A stretch of 64,000 nt of DNA from Candidatus Thermokryptus mobilis. GTDB taxonomy: Bacteria; Bacteroidota; Ignavibacteria; Kryptoniales; Kryptoniaceae. The position numbers and the translations under genes were made by a program. Under the pieces are notes generated by a model. It was not told the DNA's origin. It saw only the letters and a list, made by a program, of their open reading frames with translations, and searched no databases. This document shows positions 43,430 through 58,363 of this stretch, piece by piece. Position 1 is the first letter of the stretch, and the number at the start of each line of letters is the position of its first letter. The DNA lies in the NCBI RefSeq assembly GCF_900070205.1, contig NZ_FAOO01000007.1, forward strand, positions 20,195 to 84,194, in the 5' to 3' direction.

Positions 43430-45574
43430 ATGAAGGATTTTTTAAAGGACTTAAACAAAGAACAGAGGGAAGCGGTTAAGTGGATAAATGGACCCGTTTT
43501 GATACTTGCTGGACCTGGTAGTGGTAAAACGAGGGTTTTGACTTATAAAATCGCGTATTTGTTGTCTCTTGGTGTTAAGCCATATGAAATTCTCGCCCTC
43601 ACCTTCACTAATAAGGCAGCAAATGAGATGAAAGAAAGGGCGTTTAATCTTGTCGGTGATCCGGCGAAAAATGTCACGATTGGGACATTTCATTCTGTTT
43701 TTGCGAAGTTTTTAAGAGTTGAAGCTGAAAAACTTGGCTACACGAAAAACTTTACAATCTACGACCAAGATGATAGCTTGAGTTTGATAAAAAATCTCAT
43801 TAAAGAGCTTAACTTCTCGGAGGATAGCATAAACGCTGGGATAGTTCAAAGTAAGATAAGCAATGCAAAAAATGCTTTGATCACTCCAGATGGTTACCTT
43901 TCCATGGCTGACAATCAATTTGAACTTAAAGTTGCTCACATATATAAAGCATATCAAACTGCGCTTTTCCAGAGGAACGCTATGGATTTTGATGATTTGC
44001 TTGTGAAGGCGGTTGAACTTTTCGTCAATTTTCAAGATGTCCTTGAAAAATATCAGTCAAGGTTTAAGTATATACTTGTTGATGAATATCAAGATACTAA
44101 CAGGGTTCAATACATTTTGTTGAAGATGCTAGCTCAAAAACACAGAAACCTTTGTGTTATCGGAGATGACGCTCAAAGCATTTATTCGTGGCGTGGAGCT
44201 GAAATAAGAAATATCCTTGACTTTAAAAGCGATTTCCCCGATTGTAAAATTTTTAAGCTTGAGCAAAACTATCGTTCAACTAAGAAGATACTGCGTGCCG
44301 CTGACTTCGTAATAAAAAATAACACGGAACAGATATTGAAAAATTTATGGACGGATAATAACGAGGGGGAACCGATAGTTGTTGTTGAATGTAAAGATGA
44401 GAGGGATGAAGCTGAAAGAGTTGTTCATTTCATAAAAGAGGAGATCAGAAAGAACAAATATAATCTTCGTGATTTTGTTATCCTCTACAGGACGAACGCA
44501 CAATCCCGTTCCTTTGAAGATGAATTAAGAAGAGAGAGATTGCCGTATACGATTGTTGGTAGCATTGCATTTTATAAACGAAAGGAGATAAAGGATATCC
44601 TTGCTTATCTGAGGTTGATCGTTAATCCAAAGGATGATGAAAGTTTTCTTAGGATAATTAACTTCCCGAGTCGTGGTATTGGCGAGGCGACGATTGATCG
44701 TGTGAGGGCGTTTGCAAGCGTTAAAGGGATATCACTTTTTGAAGCTATTTCAAGGTCAAATTCTATACCCGGGCTCACCGACAGAGCACGGAAAAATCTC
44801 TTTAATTTTTATCTCCTCATTCAAAAATACATTGACTTGAAAGATAAAATAAGTGCTGGTGAACTTTCAAGAGCTCTAATTGATGACCTCGGTTTAATAC
44901 GACTTTACAAGGAAGACGGGGGTCCAGAGGCGCTCCAAAGGATTGAGAACATAGAAGAGCTTCTCTCTGCTATAACGGAGTTTTCAAATGAGAACCCTGA
45001 AAAAAATGCGCTTGAAAAATTTCTTGAGGAAGTTTCACTGATAAGCGATATTGATACTTGGGAAAATAAGAGAGATACAATTACTTTGATGACTTTGCAT
45101 AGCGCAAAGGGACTTGAGTTTCCGGTTGTTTTTATAACAGGTCTTGAGGAGGGTCTTTTCCCAATTGCGAACGCAATTTACAACAAGAGGGAACTTGAAG
45201 AAGAAAGGCGTCTTTTTTATGTGGGTATCACTCGCGCAATGAAAAAACTTTATCTGACTTACGCTAAGTCAAGAATGAAAGCGGGAAATGTAATGTATCA
45301 GAGGAAATCAAGATTTCTTGATGAAATCCCAATTGAGCTCGTCCTTTATCATAGCGCTAAAGATGAAGCGAGGAAAGCGAAGAAGAAAGAAGATTTTAAA
45401 CAGGGTTACAACTTTACGGTTGGTTCGGTCGTCTTTCACGAGGTTTTTGGAATTGGAAGGATTGTAGATCTATCGGGAAATGGTGATAAAGCAAGCGCTG
45501 TTGTTGATTTTGAAAATTTCGGACGAAAGCTTCTGCTTTTAAAATATGCAAATTTGAAACCCGTTAAATTCTAA
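43430..45574 (+). CDS. pcrA: UvrD/PcrA-type ATP-dependent DNA helicase
   Basis: The protein is 714 residues, a superfamily 1A helicase. Motifs in order: LNKEQREAVKWINGPVLILA (Q motif), AGPGSGKTR (Walker A), DEYQDTNRVQYILLKM (Walker B), GDDAQSIYSWRGAE (III), QNYRST (IV) and TLHSAKGLEFPVVFITGLEE (V), VGITRAMKKLYLTYA (VI). The C-terminal segment VGSVVFHEVFGIGRIVDL is the tudor-like region seen in PcrA that contacts RNA polymerase. It acts in repair and in removing obstacles from DNA. Confidence 0.94.
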   Translation: MKDFLKDLNKEQREAVKWINGPVLILAGPGSGKTRVLTYKIAYLLSLGVKPYEILALTFTNKAANEMKERAFNLVGDPAKNVTIGTFHSVFAKFLRVEAEKLGYTKNFTIYDQDDSLSLIKNLIKELNFSEDSINAGIVQSKISNAKNALITPDGYLSMADNQFELKVAHIYKAYQTALFQRNAMDFDDLLVKAVELFVNFQDVLEKYQSRFKYILVDEYQDTNRVQYILLKMLAQKHRNLCVIGDDAQSIYSWRGAEIRNILDFKSDFPDCKIFKLEQNYRSTKKILRAADFVIKNNTEQILKNLWTDNNEGEPIVVVECKDERDEAERVVHFIKEEIRKNKYNLRDFVILYRTNAQSRSFEDELRRERLPYTIVGSIAFYKRKEIKDILAYLRLIVNPKDDESFLRIINFPSRGIGEATIDRVRAFASVKGISLFEAISRSNSIPGLTDRARKNLFNFYLLIQKYIDLKDKISAGELSRALIDDLGLIRLYKEDGGPEALQRIENIEELLSAITEFSNENPEKNALEKFLEEVSLISDIDTWENKRDTITLMTLHSAKGLEFPVVFITGLEEGLFPIANAIYNKRELEEERRLFYVGITRAMKKLYLTYAKSRMKAGNVMYQRKSRFLDEIPIELVLYHSAKDEARKAKKKEDFKQGYNFTVGSVVFHEVFGIGRIVDLSGNGDKASAVVDFENFGRKLLLLKYANLKPVKF

Positions 45575-45575
45575 A

Positions 45576-46301
45576 ATGTCAAAGAAGGAAGAAAAACTTC
45601 CCGTTCTTGGGGACACGAAGATAACCAAACTTTTATGTTCAAAAATTGAAGTTAAAGACGGATACAATGTCCTTGTGGCAAGTGTTAATTTAAGGAAAAG
45701 TTTGATTTACATAGCCAAAAACTTTGATTGCAATGTCTTCGGAATAAATGAAGTTCCCCAGATCGTCATAGAAGCGAAGGGTGAAATAATTGAAGCAGGT
45801 CTTGATGACAAAGTTAGCGTCAAAATTATGAGTCCATTGAACCTTGATTTTAAAGATGAAAGTTTTGACGCAATTATTACAGAGGGAATTCTGAGCCAGT
45901 ATAAGAAAAGTAAAATTTTAAAAGAGTTCTTCAGGGTTCTTAAGCAAAACTCAACGATCGGGATTGCTGATTTCTATTGGAAAAAAACGCCCGTTCCAAC
46001 TTATGTAAGAGATGCTTGGTATATTGAAGAAGGTAGCATTGAGACGCTTGATGAGAAGATAAGTAAATTGGAGAAATATGGATTTAAAGCTTTTTATGTC
46101 AAAGATATAAGCTCTGAGTTGAGGGATTACTACTCAAAGTTCAAGAAGATAATAATTAACTCTTTGAAAGAACGAGAGTTTTCAAAACAGGAATTTAAAG
46201 AATTGAAAAAGTATAAGCATGAGGTAAGTGTTTTTCTTGATCAAGGGGGAGATAAGTGGATGGGTTATGTTGCAATCTGTGCAAGGAAAGTCGGTAGTTG
46301 A
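45576..46301 (+). CDS. Methyltransferase-like protein with degenerate SAM motif
   Basis: The protein is 241 residues and starts 1 nt after the helicase gene. The overall order of elements is that of a class I methyltransferase: a beta strand at residues 32-36, then IAKNFDCNVFGINEVPQIV, DFKDESFDAIITEGI and FFRVLKQNSTIGIADFYW. Motif I, normally D/E-x-G-x-G-x-G, reads VLVASVNLRKS (residues 32-42) and has lost all glycines. It may bind SAM differently or not at all. Its target is unknown. The last base pairs of the gene overlap the promoter of the next operon. Confidence 0.7.
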   Translation: MSKKEEKLPVLGDTKITKLLCSKIEVKDGYNVLVASVNLRKSLIYIAKNFDCNVFGINEVPQIVIEAKGEIIEAGLDDKVSVKIMSPLNLDFKDESFDAIITEGILSQYKKSKILKEFFRVLKQNSTIGIADFYWKKTPVPTYVRDAWYIEEGSIETLDEKISKLEKYGFKAFYVKDISSELRDYYSKFKKIIINSLKEREFSKQEFKELKKYKHEVSVFLDQGGDKWMGYVAICARKVGS

Positions 46302-46326
46302 TTTTGTCCTCCTTTTTGATTATAAT
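46298..46326 (+). promoter_or_regulatory. Housekeeping promoter of the plsC-gatC-kdsB-pyrG-glnE operon
   Basis: TTGATT (46298-46303), 17 nt, TATAAT (46321-46326); the -10 box is a perfect consensus. The -35 box overlaps the stop codon of the preceding gene. The start of transcription would be near 46333, about 27 nt before the ATG at 46360. Confidence 0.75.
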
Positions 46327-46359
46327 TGAGAAAACTAACACTTCAAATTGCCATCTGAC

Positions 46360-47085
46360 ATGAAGAAGTTTATCTTCTTTGTGAAAGCAGGAATTATAGT
46401 TTTAATCACCATACCGATGGCGATAATTACTTTTTTGCTTCTCCCGTTTAATTACAAGGGTAAAATTTATCATTTTATGGCGAGGATTTGGTCGGAGCTT
46501 GTACTTTGGATTTTTAATGTGAAGGTGGAAGTTGTTGGTAAGGAAAATGTTGAATTCGGGAAGAATTACATTTACATTTCAAATCATGCAAGCGCGATGG
46601 ATATACCTGCTTTGATCCATGGGATACCGGATCAGATAAGATTTCTCGCAAAGCAAGAATTGGGGAAAATTCCTCTCTGGGGTTGGCTTTTGAAATATGG
46701 CGGTTATATTCTCATTGACAGGAGAAATCCAAAAAGGGCTATGCGTAGTGTCCAAAGGGCTATTGAAAAGATAAAAAGTGGTGTTTCTGTTCTCGTCTTC
46801 GCAGAAGGAACGAGAAGCACTGACGGTAAGCTTCTCCCGTTTAAGCGAGGTGGTTTTATGCTTGCCATAAGAGCAAAAACTCCTATCGTCCCAGTTACAA
46901 TAATCGGAAGTCATAAAATTATGAAAAAGCATAAACTTGAGATAAATCCTGGCACAATAAAAATACTTCTTGATAAACCAATTTCAGTTGATGAATTTGA
47001 AGGTAGGGAAGGAGAGGAAAAACTTATGGAGTTAACTAGGGATGTGATAAATAGGAATCTCTTTGAAAAACAAAGCGAGGGTTGA
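46360..47085 (+). CDS. plsC: 1-acylglycerol-3-phosphate O-acyltransferase
   Basis: The protein is 241 residues from the ATG at 46360. One N-terminal membrane helix (FVKAGIIVLITIPMAIITFL) is followed by the acyltransferase motifs: NHASAMD (H-x4-D) near residue 75, then GWLLKYGGYILIDRRN and FAEGTRSTDGKLLPFKRGGF. It makes phosphatidic acid at the inner membrane. It is first in its operon. Confidence 0.93.
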   Translation: MKKFIFFVKAGIIVLITIPMAIITFLLLPFNYKGKIYHFMARIWSELVLWIFNVKVEVVGKENVEFGKNYIYISNHASAMDIPALIHGIPDQIRFLAKQELGKIPLWGWLLKYGGYILIDRRNPKRAMRSVQRAIEKIKSGVSVLVFAEGTRSTDGKLLPFKRGGFMLAIRAKTPIVPVTIIGSHKIMKKHKLEINPGTIKILLDKPISVDEFEGREGEEKLMELTRDVINRNLFEKQSEG

Positions 47086-47087
47086 AA

Positions 47088-47411
47088 ATGCCCGTAACGA
47101 TCAAAGATGTTGAATATATAGCAAATCTCGCACGACTTGAATTTAAAGAGGAGGAAAAAGAAAAATTCACGGAGCAATTCAACAAGATACTTGAGTATAT
47201 TGATAAGTTAAACGAGCTTGACACAGAGAATGTTGAACCACTTTATCATGTGATTGACTTAAAGAATGTTTTTCGGGAGGATGAAGTTAAACCAAGTTAT
47301 CCGAGGGAGGAGATTTTGAAAAACGCCCCTTCAAGAACTGAATTTTTCTTTAAGGTCCCGAAGGTTATCCCGGTTGAACAGAAGGTTAAAGAAGATAGCG
47401 AAGAAACTTAA
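47088..47411 (+). CDS. gatC: Aspartyl/glutamyl-tRNA amidotransferase subunit C
   Basis: The protein is 107 residues from the ATG at 47088; a TTG six bases earlier is an alternative. It fits GatC: VTIKDVEYIANLARLEFKEE, then FTEQFNKILEYIDKLNELDT and NVFREDEVKPSYPREEIL. GatC stabilises the GatCAB complex that converts misacylated Glu-tRNA-Gln and Asp-tRNA-Asn. gatA and gatB are not in the window. Confidence 0.93.
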   Translation: MPVTIKDVEYIANLARLEFKEEEKEKFTEQFNKILEYIDKLNELDTENVEPLYHVIDLKNVFREDEVKPSYPREEILKNAPSRTEFFFKVPKVIPVEQKVKEDSEET

Positions 47412-47414
47412 ACC

Positions 47415-52833
<5,419 letters not shown>

Positions 52834-52847
<14 letters not shown>

Positions 52848-53247
52848 TTTTTATGACAACCCTTTTTCTTCTTTGACCGTCAAATTCCGCATAAAATACT
52901 TGTTGCCAGGGTCCGAAATCAAGGCGTCCGTCGGTGACGGGTATAATGACCTCGTGATGTATGAGCAAGCTTTTCAGATGGGCGTCGGCGTTTGTTTCGC
53001 CAGTTCTGTGATGTTTATAGTTTGGATTGAAAGGGGCGAGTTTTTCAAGCCATTCCGTTAGGTCCTCAATCAAACCATCTTCGTCATCGTTTACAAAAAC
53101 ACCAGCGGTGACATGCATTGCGGAAACAAGACAGAATCCTTCCTTTATTCCGCTTTTCCTTAAAGCCTCGTTTACCTTATCTGTGATGTTAATTATCTCA
53201 CGCTTATTTTTCGTGTTGAATGTCAAATACTCGGTGTATGATTTCAT
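52834..53247 (-). CDS. YjbQ/UPF0047 family protein
   Basis: The protein is 137 residues. The family signature is intact: [20 protein letters not shown], then [20 protein letters not shown] and [20 protein letters not shown]. The conserved His, Glu and Asp residues form a metal-site-like cluster. E. coli YjbQ has weak thiamine phosphate synthase activity, but the natural role is not established. It is the last gene of a long minus-strand run, 22 nt after the GH13 gene. Confidence 0.92.
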
Positions 53248-53268
53248 AGCATGGTCTCAAATTTTGTT

Positions 53269-55107
53269 TTAATTGATGGATAAAAGTTTAAATTCAAACG
53301 GTTCAAGTTTAAAGTTTGTGAAATCATCAACTCTCATCACAAAATTTTTTCCTTCAAAAACATCGTAAAACTTTACCGTCCCGTTGATGATTTTCTTTTT
53401 AAGCACATCATCAATTTTTAACTTCGTGGTGACTCCCCAATTTGAAAGATTCGCTATTACAAGGACTGTCTCATTATCAAATCTTCTCCAAAAGGCGTAA
53501 ACTTTATCATCGTTTGTTGTTATCGCTTTAATCATTTCACCTCTTCGCAATGCAAGTGAGTTTTTCCTAAAATTAAACAATTTTTTGTAAAACGCATAAA
53601 ACTTCTTTCCCCTTTCATCTGATGTGTCTTTTTTAATCGTCTGTTTTTCAAAAAGCGAGATGTTTGTTGTATCTCCGTATTCTTGACCGTTGTAAATTAA
53701 AGGGACACCCGGGATAGTAGCAGTTATAAGAGCGGAAACAAGAGCGCCATTCTCACCGAAGTATCTAACAGCTCTTGGCTTATCGTGATTTTCATTGAAA
53801 CGTAACCTGATTGAACCTTTTGGAAATTTATACATCTCGCTTTGAAGAACCGCATCAAGCACCGATGGTAGATGTCCCTTTCTTACGATTCTTGCAAGCG
53901 CATCGTAAACATTCCAGCTATATGTTAAATCAAACGCTTTTAGATGTTGTTCTGGTAAACTCCCCTCAGCAAGCATTAGGATTGGTTTAATTTTGTCAAG
54001 TTCATCTCTTGCTTCATTCCAAAAGTCAATCGGAACAAGTTCAGCAACATCGCAACGGTAGCCATCAATATCAAACTTCTCAATCCAGTATTTCATCATT
54101 TTTATCATATACTTTCTGAGCTCTGGATTATCATAGTTTAAATCCGCTACATCTGTCCAATCAGAATTTGGTGGGATGATATCGCCATTTTCATCTTTCA
54201 CATACCAATCGGGATGTTCTTTTATTAGATTGTTGTCCCAAGAAGTATGATTGATCACAAGGTCAATTATGACTTTTATCCCGTTTTGATGCGCTGTTTT
54301 GATTAGTGATTTAAAATCATCCTCTGTCCCATAATCTGGATTGATTTGGAAGTAATCTCTTATTGAATATGGGCTACCGTAGGTTCCTTTTCTTTTGATT
54401 TCACCGATTGGATGTATTGGCATAAGCCAAATGACACTTATTCCGAGATCTTTTAGGCGTGGTATCTCTTTTTCAATCGCTTTGAAGTTTCCCTCTGGTG
54501 AAAAAGCTCTTGGGAAAATTTCATATATAACGGCATCTTTAACCCAATCGGGGGAAGTTCTCGCTTTTTTGTAATAAAATTCTCCTTTTAACAGCTCCTC
54601 AACCTTTGAGTATTCAACTATTTTAACTGGTTTATAAATCCCACCTGGACCACCTTGATCAATCACCATTACGACGATTTCATTGATGCCTTGCTTTAAA
54701 AATTTCGTGATGTCAAAGTAAAATTCATCGCTATAGCCACGGTGCTCCCCGACAAATTCTCCATTTAACCAAACTCCACAATCGTCGTCAACCCCGGAGA
54801 AAAAGATTGCATATTTTTTACTTTTATCAATTTTCTCAATTCTAAAACTTTTGTAATACCAGGCAATTCCATCATACTTTGAAAAATTTGCGTATCTTTC
54901 CCAAAATCCTGGGACTTCAATCTCTGTCCAGTCGGTTCTATCAAAGTTAGAAGAATACCAAAGCTGTTCAAGCCCTTTGTCTTCGGGGTCAATTTTGAAT
55001 AGCCATTTTCCATCAAGTTCAACAAGCATTTTCATATCAGATGTGTATTTTAGGGACGAGCAAGAGATAGGGAAAATTAAAAGCAAGATATAGAGAAATT
55101 TTTTCAT
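53269..55107 (-). CDS. GH13 alpha-amylase family lipoprotein with N-terminal GH2-type sugar-binding domain
   Basis: The protein is 612 residues. The signal peptide has a lipobox-like end (FPISCSS), so it is probably a lipoprotein. Residues ~30-165 form a jelly-roll like the sugar-binding domain of family 2 glycosidases (GIAWYYKSFRIEKIDKSKKY, GVWLNGEFVGEHRGYSD). Residues ~190-520 are a GH13 barrel: VIYEIFPRAF, DLVINHTSWDNNLIKEHPDW, DGYRCDVAE with the nucleophile Asp near 351, LAEGS with the acid Glu near 380, and NENHDKPRAVRYFG with the third Asp near 441. A C-terminal beta-sandwich follows. It should cleave alpha-glucans at the cell envelope. It is 4 nt after the T9SS LamG-like gene. Confidence 0.9.
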   Translation of the reverse strand: MKKFLYILLLIFPISCSSLKYTSDMKMLVELDGKWLFKIDPEDKGLEQLWYSSNFDRTDWTEIEVPGFWERYANFSKYDGIAWYYKSFRIEKIDKSKKYAIFFSGVDDDCGVWLNGEFVGEHRGYSDEFYFDITKFLKQGINEIVVMVIDQGGPGGIYKPVKIVEYSKVEELLKGEFYYKKARTSPDWVKDAVIYEIFPRAFSPEGNFKAIEKEIPRLKDLGISVIWLMPIHPIGEIKRKGTYGSPYSIRDYFQINPDYGTEDDFKSLIKTAHQNGIKVIIDLVINHTSWDNNLIKEHPDWYVKDENGDIIPPNSDWTDVADLNYDNPELRKYMIKMMKYWIEKFDIDGYRCDVAELVPIDFWNEARDELDKIKPILMLAEGSLPEQHLKAFDLTYSWNVYDALARIVRKGHLPSVLDAVLQSEMYKFPKGSIRLRFNENHDKPRAVRYFGENGALVSALITATIPGVPLIYNGQEYGDTTNISLFEKQTIKKDTSDERGKKFYAFYKKLFNFRKNSLALRRGEMIKAITTNDDKVYAFWRRFDNETVLVIANLSNWGVTTKLKIDDVLKKKIINGTVKFYDVFEGKNFVMRVDDFTNFKLEPFEFKLLSIN

Positions 55108-55111
55108 AGGT

Positions 55112-56743
55112 TTATTTTATCGCTATCATTTTTCTTATTTCAAAACCACGTTGCGTTTGAAGTTTGTAGAGATAGATTCCGCTCGTTATATCGCTATTTT
55201 TTACATTGTTCAGGTTAAATGTGACTTCGTGTCTTCCGGCGCTTTGAAATCCGTCAACGAGTACGGCTATTTCTCTTCCAACTATATCGTACACGGTGAG
55301 CCGTACATAAGTATCATTGAAGAGGTCGTAAATGATTTTTGTCTCAGCATTAAATGGGTTCGGGAAGTTTCCAATTATTTCAAAATCCTTTTTTAAGCCG
55401 AGCCCTATTTTAACTTCGTCCGAGTATTCGTAACTTCCATCTTTGTTGACTCGTTTTACTCTGTAATAGTAGAGAACATTGTCTTCCGCAAGGGTTTCGG
55501 TATATGAATATCTCTTTTGGTTTGAAGAGGCGATTTCAAAAATTTGTTTATAAGTTTCATCGTCTCTTTTTCTTTCAAGTATGAACTTTTCAATGAACGA
55601 TGGGTTATCAACTTCCCAATTTACAACGATATTGTTGGATTTTATCTCTGCGGTGATTTTGACACCAGATGAGTAAATGGGCGCTGTTGATTCAACAAGT
55701 TTAACCCCATTTGACTCTAAACCTGAAAAATTACCAATCGGAGTTGTTGTTTTGTCATCAAACTTAAGCAGGAAGGAGACATCGCTGTCAAGTTTCACAT
55801 AATATTGGGAGAGTTTGCTTATCATATCAGGTCTTGATGTTTTGTAAAGCACGACCTCGTCAATAAGACCGTATTCAATTTTAACGCTCGGTCTGTTAAG
55901 TTCAAACATTTTTAAATTTGGTATGAAAATCTCTTCTGCTTTTACGCCATCAATGAAGAACTCAAGCGTGTTTTTTATCGGGTCGGCATTGATTATAAAA
56001 TTATGCCAGGTGCCATCGCTTATAAATTTCGGGACATCAATTTCAAACTTTCCAATTGAATTTTTAATCGCAAATGTCAACCTGCCAAATTTAATTCCGA
56101 CATTTATAAAACTTTTATCAGGGATTGATGTCATTGAAATCACATTAGCCCTCATTCCCGTGGTTTTAAGCCAAAATGAAAGTGTGAAACCGTTTTTAAT
56201 GCTTTCATTGAGCGTAAATTTTATGTAGCCATTTTTATCAAATCTAGCGCAAAATCCAGAAATCCTATCAGCGTTTGGCTTTACTTTTATGTTTGCTTGG
56301 TTTTCAAAGATTGAAGTTTCCTTTTTCGTCAAGTTGGAAGAAAGATTGATCGGGATTAATTTCAACTTAAAATCACCTGATGAGCTTGGATTTAAAATAA
56401 AGGCGTAGATTCGCATTGTTGATGAGTGATTGCCAATGTCAACGAATGCGGAAAATTTTTCATCAAGATGGTTTTTCAGGTCAAGTTTTTCAATTATTTC
56501 GTTTGTGGCTGGTTGAAGGTTAAAAATTGAATCGTCAAGTGAAAGAGCTTCCATTGGGTTTAAATCACCTTCAATTGACATTATGATTAAAATCGTATCA
56601 AGTGGATTTGCGTAAAGTCCGAACATCGCTGAAAATTTTTCTCCTTTGACAACTTCATCGGGGCATTGGATAAAAGATATTCGCTGTGAGAGGGAAAATG
56701 AAGTAATAAGAAATAACAAGGCAATGATCAAGCGAATTCGCAT
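55112..56743 (-). CDS. Secreted LamG/concanavalin-like protein with T9SS sorting domain
   Basis: The protein is 543 residues from the ATG at 56743, which begins the signal peptide (MRIRLIIALLFLITSFSLSQ); an in-frame ATG at 56764 would add seven residues. A first beta-rich domain is followed by a LamG/concanavalin-like domain at ~195-330 (GYIKFTLNESIKNGFTLSFW, then DGTWHNFIINADPIKNTLEF). A fibronectin-III-like part follows, and the C-terminal ~85 residues are a T9SS type A sorting domain (IGNFPNPFNAETKIIYDLFN ... GIYLYKLQTQRGFEIRKM). Its partner is probably a polysaccharide or protein at the cell surface, judging by the adjacent GH13 lipoprotein gene. Confidence 0.87.
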   Translation of the reverse strand: MRIRLIIALLFLITSFSLSQRISFIQCPDEVVKGEKFSAMFGLYANPLDTILIIMSIEGDLNPMEALSLDDSIFNLQPATNEIIEKLDLKNHLDEKFSAFVDIGNHSSTMRIYAFILNPSSSGDFKLKLIPINLSSNLTKKETSIFENQANIKVKPNADRISGFCARFDKNGYIKFTLNESIKNGFTLSFWLKTTGMRANVISMTSIPDKSFINVGIKFGRLTFAIKNSIGKFEIDVPKFISDGTWHNFIINADPIKNTLEFFIDGVKAEEIFIPNLKMFELNRPSVKIEYGLIDEVVLYKTSRPDMISKLSQYYVKLDSDVSFLLKFDDKTTTPIGNFSGLESNGVKLVESTAPIYSSGVKITAEIKSNNIVVNWEVDNPSFIEKFILERKRDDETYKQIFEIASSNQKRYSYTETLAEDNVLYYYRVKRVNKDGSYEYSDEVKIGLGLKKDFEIIGNFPNPFNAETKIIYDLFNDTYVRLTVYDIVGREIAVLVDGFQSAGRHEVTFNLNNVKNSDITSGIYLYKLQTQRGFEIRKMIAIK

Positions 56744-56783
56744 TGAACTTTTATCATCATCCATAGGCGAATTTTAAATTTTG

Positions 56784-57302
56784 TTATCTCATCTTTTTCA
56801 AAAATTCAAGTCGTTCTTTCAATTTTGAAGCTGGGACTAAAAGTTTATCTTTTCCGAAGATCGCTTCCTCTCTGTTTGTGAAGACAAGTTCGTATTCGTC
56901 GCTCATAACGATTGCTTCTTCGGGGCAGACCTCTTCACATAAACCACAATAGATACAGCGCAACATATTTATCTCAAATTTTTTCGGGTATCTTTCTTTG
57001 TCAAGTTCAGTTTCTCCAGCGACCACTTCAATTGCAAGTGCAGGGCAAACCCGGGCACAGAGACCACAAGCAACGCACCTTTCAACGCCTGTTTCATCGT
57101 TATATACAAGAACGGGACGACCGCGAAAAGATGAAGGTGGTTTCCATTTAACATCCGGATATTCAAAAGTAAATTTCGGCTTGAAAATTTGACGAAATGT
57201 TATGGTTAAACCCTTGAAGATTTCAGGTAAATAAAGTCGTTCAAGAAGGTTAAGATTTGACCTTCGTTTTATTTTTGCTTTTCCATCTATTTTTTGTTCC
57301 AT
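56784..57302 (-). CDS. nuoI: NADH-quinone oxidoreductase subunit I
   Basis: The protein is 172 residues from the ATG at 57302; a start at 57344 would overlap nuoH. It carries two [4Fe-4S] ferredoxin motifs, [18 protein letters not shown] and [20 protein letters not shown], the ligands of clusters N6a and N6b that pass electrons to N2 near the quinone. The N-terminal segment [20 protein letters not shown] is the family's amphipathic anchor. It is in the order nuoG-nuoH-nuoI on the minus strand, 22 nt after nuoH. Confidence 0.95.
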   Translation of the reverse strand: MEQKIDGKAKIKRRSNLNLLERLYLPEIFKGLTITFRQIFKPKFTFEYPDVKWKPPSSFRGRPVLVYNDETGVERCVACGLCARVCPALAIEVVAGETELDKERYPKKFEINMLRCIYCGLCEEVCPEEAIVMSDEYELVFTNREEAIFGKDKLLVPASKLKERLEFLKKMR

Positions 57303-57324
57303 GGTTATTTTTGTTGACTTTGTT

Positions 57325-58341
57325 TTATAGCAAAATTTTGACAAGACCGGTTACAAGAACATTTAAAAGTGCAAGTGGGAGTAAAACTTGCCATCCAAGT
57401 CGCATCAGTTGATCGTATCTGAATCTTGGCAATGTCCACCTTACAAGCATAAAGAGGAAAATTATGATTCCAGCTTTTGCGAAGAAAACAATTATTTGTA
57501 AAATAGCTGCAAGGTTGGGATTTAATCCAGAGTATATGTCAATAAACGGGAAATACCAACCGCCGAGGAAGAAAGCGGTCGTAAGCAAGCTTGCAGTTAT
57601 GACATTTGTATACTCTGCTAAATAAAATGCGCCGAATTTCATCCCTGAATATTCAGTGTGATAGCCAGCGACAAGCTCAGGTTCTGCTTCGGGTAGATCA
57701 AATGGTAGACGGTTTGTTTCAGCAAAAGCTGAAACGAGGAAAATTATAAATCCAACCGGCTGATAAAAAATGTTCCAAACATTCGCTTGTGATTTTATTA
57801 TTTCATCAATTCTAATTGAACCGCTGACTAGAACAACTCCAATAAGTGAAAGTCCAAGCGAAAGTTCGTAACTTATCATCTGCGCGGATGCTCTTAGGGC
57901 TCCAAGTAGCGAGTATTTGTTGTTTGACGACCAACCGCTCAAAGTAACTCCGTAGACACCCATAGAGCTTAATGCAAGTATGTAAAGAAAGCCAACATCC
58001 ACATCAGCGACGATAAGTTTAATCTCTTTTCCGCCGATTACGATTTTTTCTCCGATGGGCAAAACGGCTATTAGGCTGTATGCGACGAAAAGTGAGATTA
58101 TAGGAGCTATTGTGTGCAATGTTTTGTCTGCATTTGCGGGTATGATTTCCTCTTTGAAAAGTATTTTGATCAAGTCAGCAACAGGCTGAAAAAGCCCGAA
58201 TGGACCAACACGATTAGGTCCAAGTCGGTCTTGGATAAAAGCAGAGATTCGCCTCTCAACATATGTTAAGATCGCAGCGACGGTCAAGAACAAGAGAATA
58301 AAAGCGATGGCTTTTAAGATGGCAATTAAAATTAATTCCAT
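57325..58341 (-). CDS. nuoH: NADH-quinone oxidoreductase subunit H
   Basis: The protein is 338 residues with about eight membrane helices. Family motifs: [20 protein letters not shown], then [20 protein letters not shown], and the acidic loop [20 protein letters not shown], followed by [20 protein letters not shown]. NuoH forms the quinone chamber and the first half-channel of the membrane arm. It lies 22 nt after nuoG. Confidence 0.96.
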   Translation of the reverse strand: MELILIAILKAIAFILLFLTVAAILTYVERRISAFIQDRLGPNRVGPFGLFQPVADLIKILFKEEIIPANADKTLHTIAPIISLFVAYSLIAVLPIGEKIVIGGKEIKLIVADVDVGFLYILALSSMGVYGVTLSGWSSNNKYSLLGALRASAQMISYELSLGLSLIGVVLVSGSIRIDEIIKSQANVWNIFYQPVGFIIFLVSAFAETNRLPFDLPEAEPELVAGYHTEYSGMKFGAFYLAEYTNVITASLLTTAFFLGGWYFPFIDIYSGLNPNLAAILQIIVFFAKAGIIIFLFMLVRWTLPRFRYDQLMRLGWQVLLPLALLNVLVTGLVKILL

Positions 58342-58363
58342 AAGTGCTTTCGTTTTTGATTTT

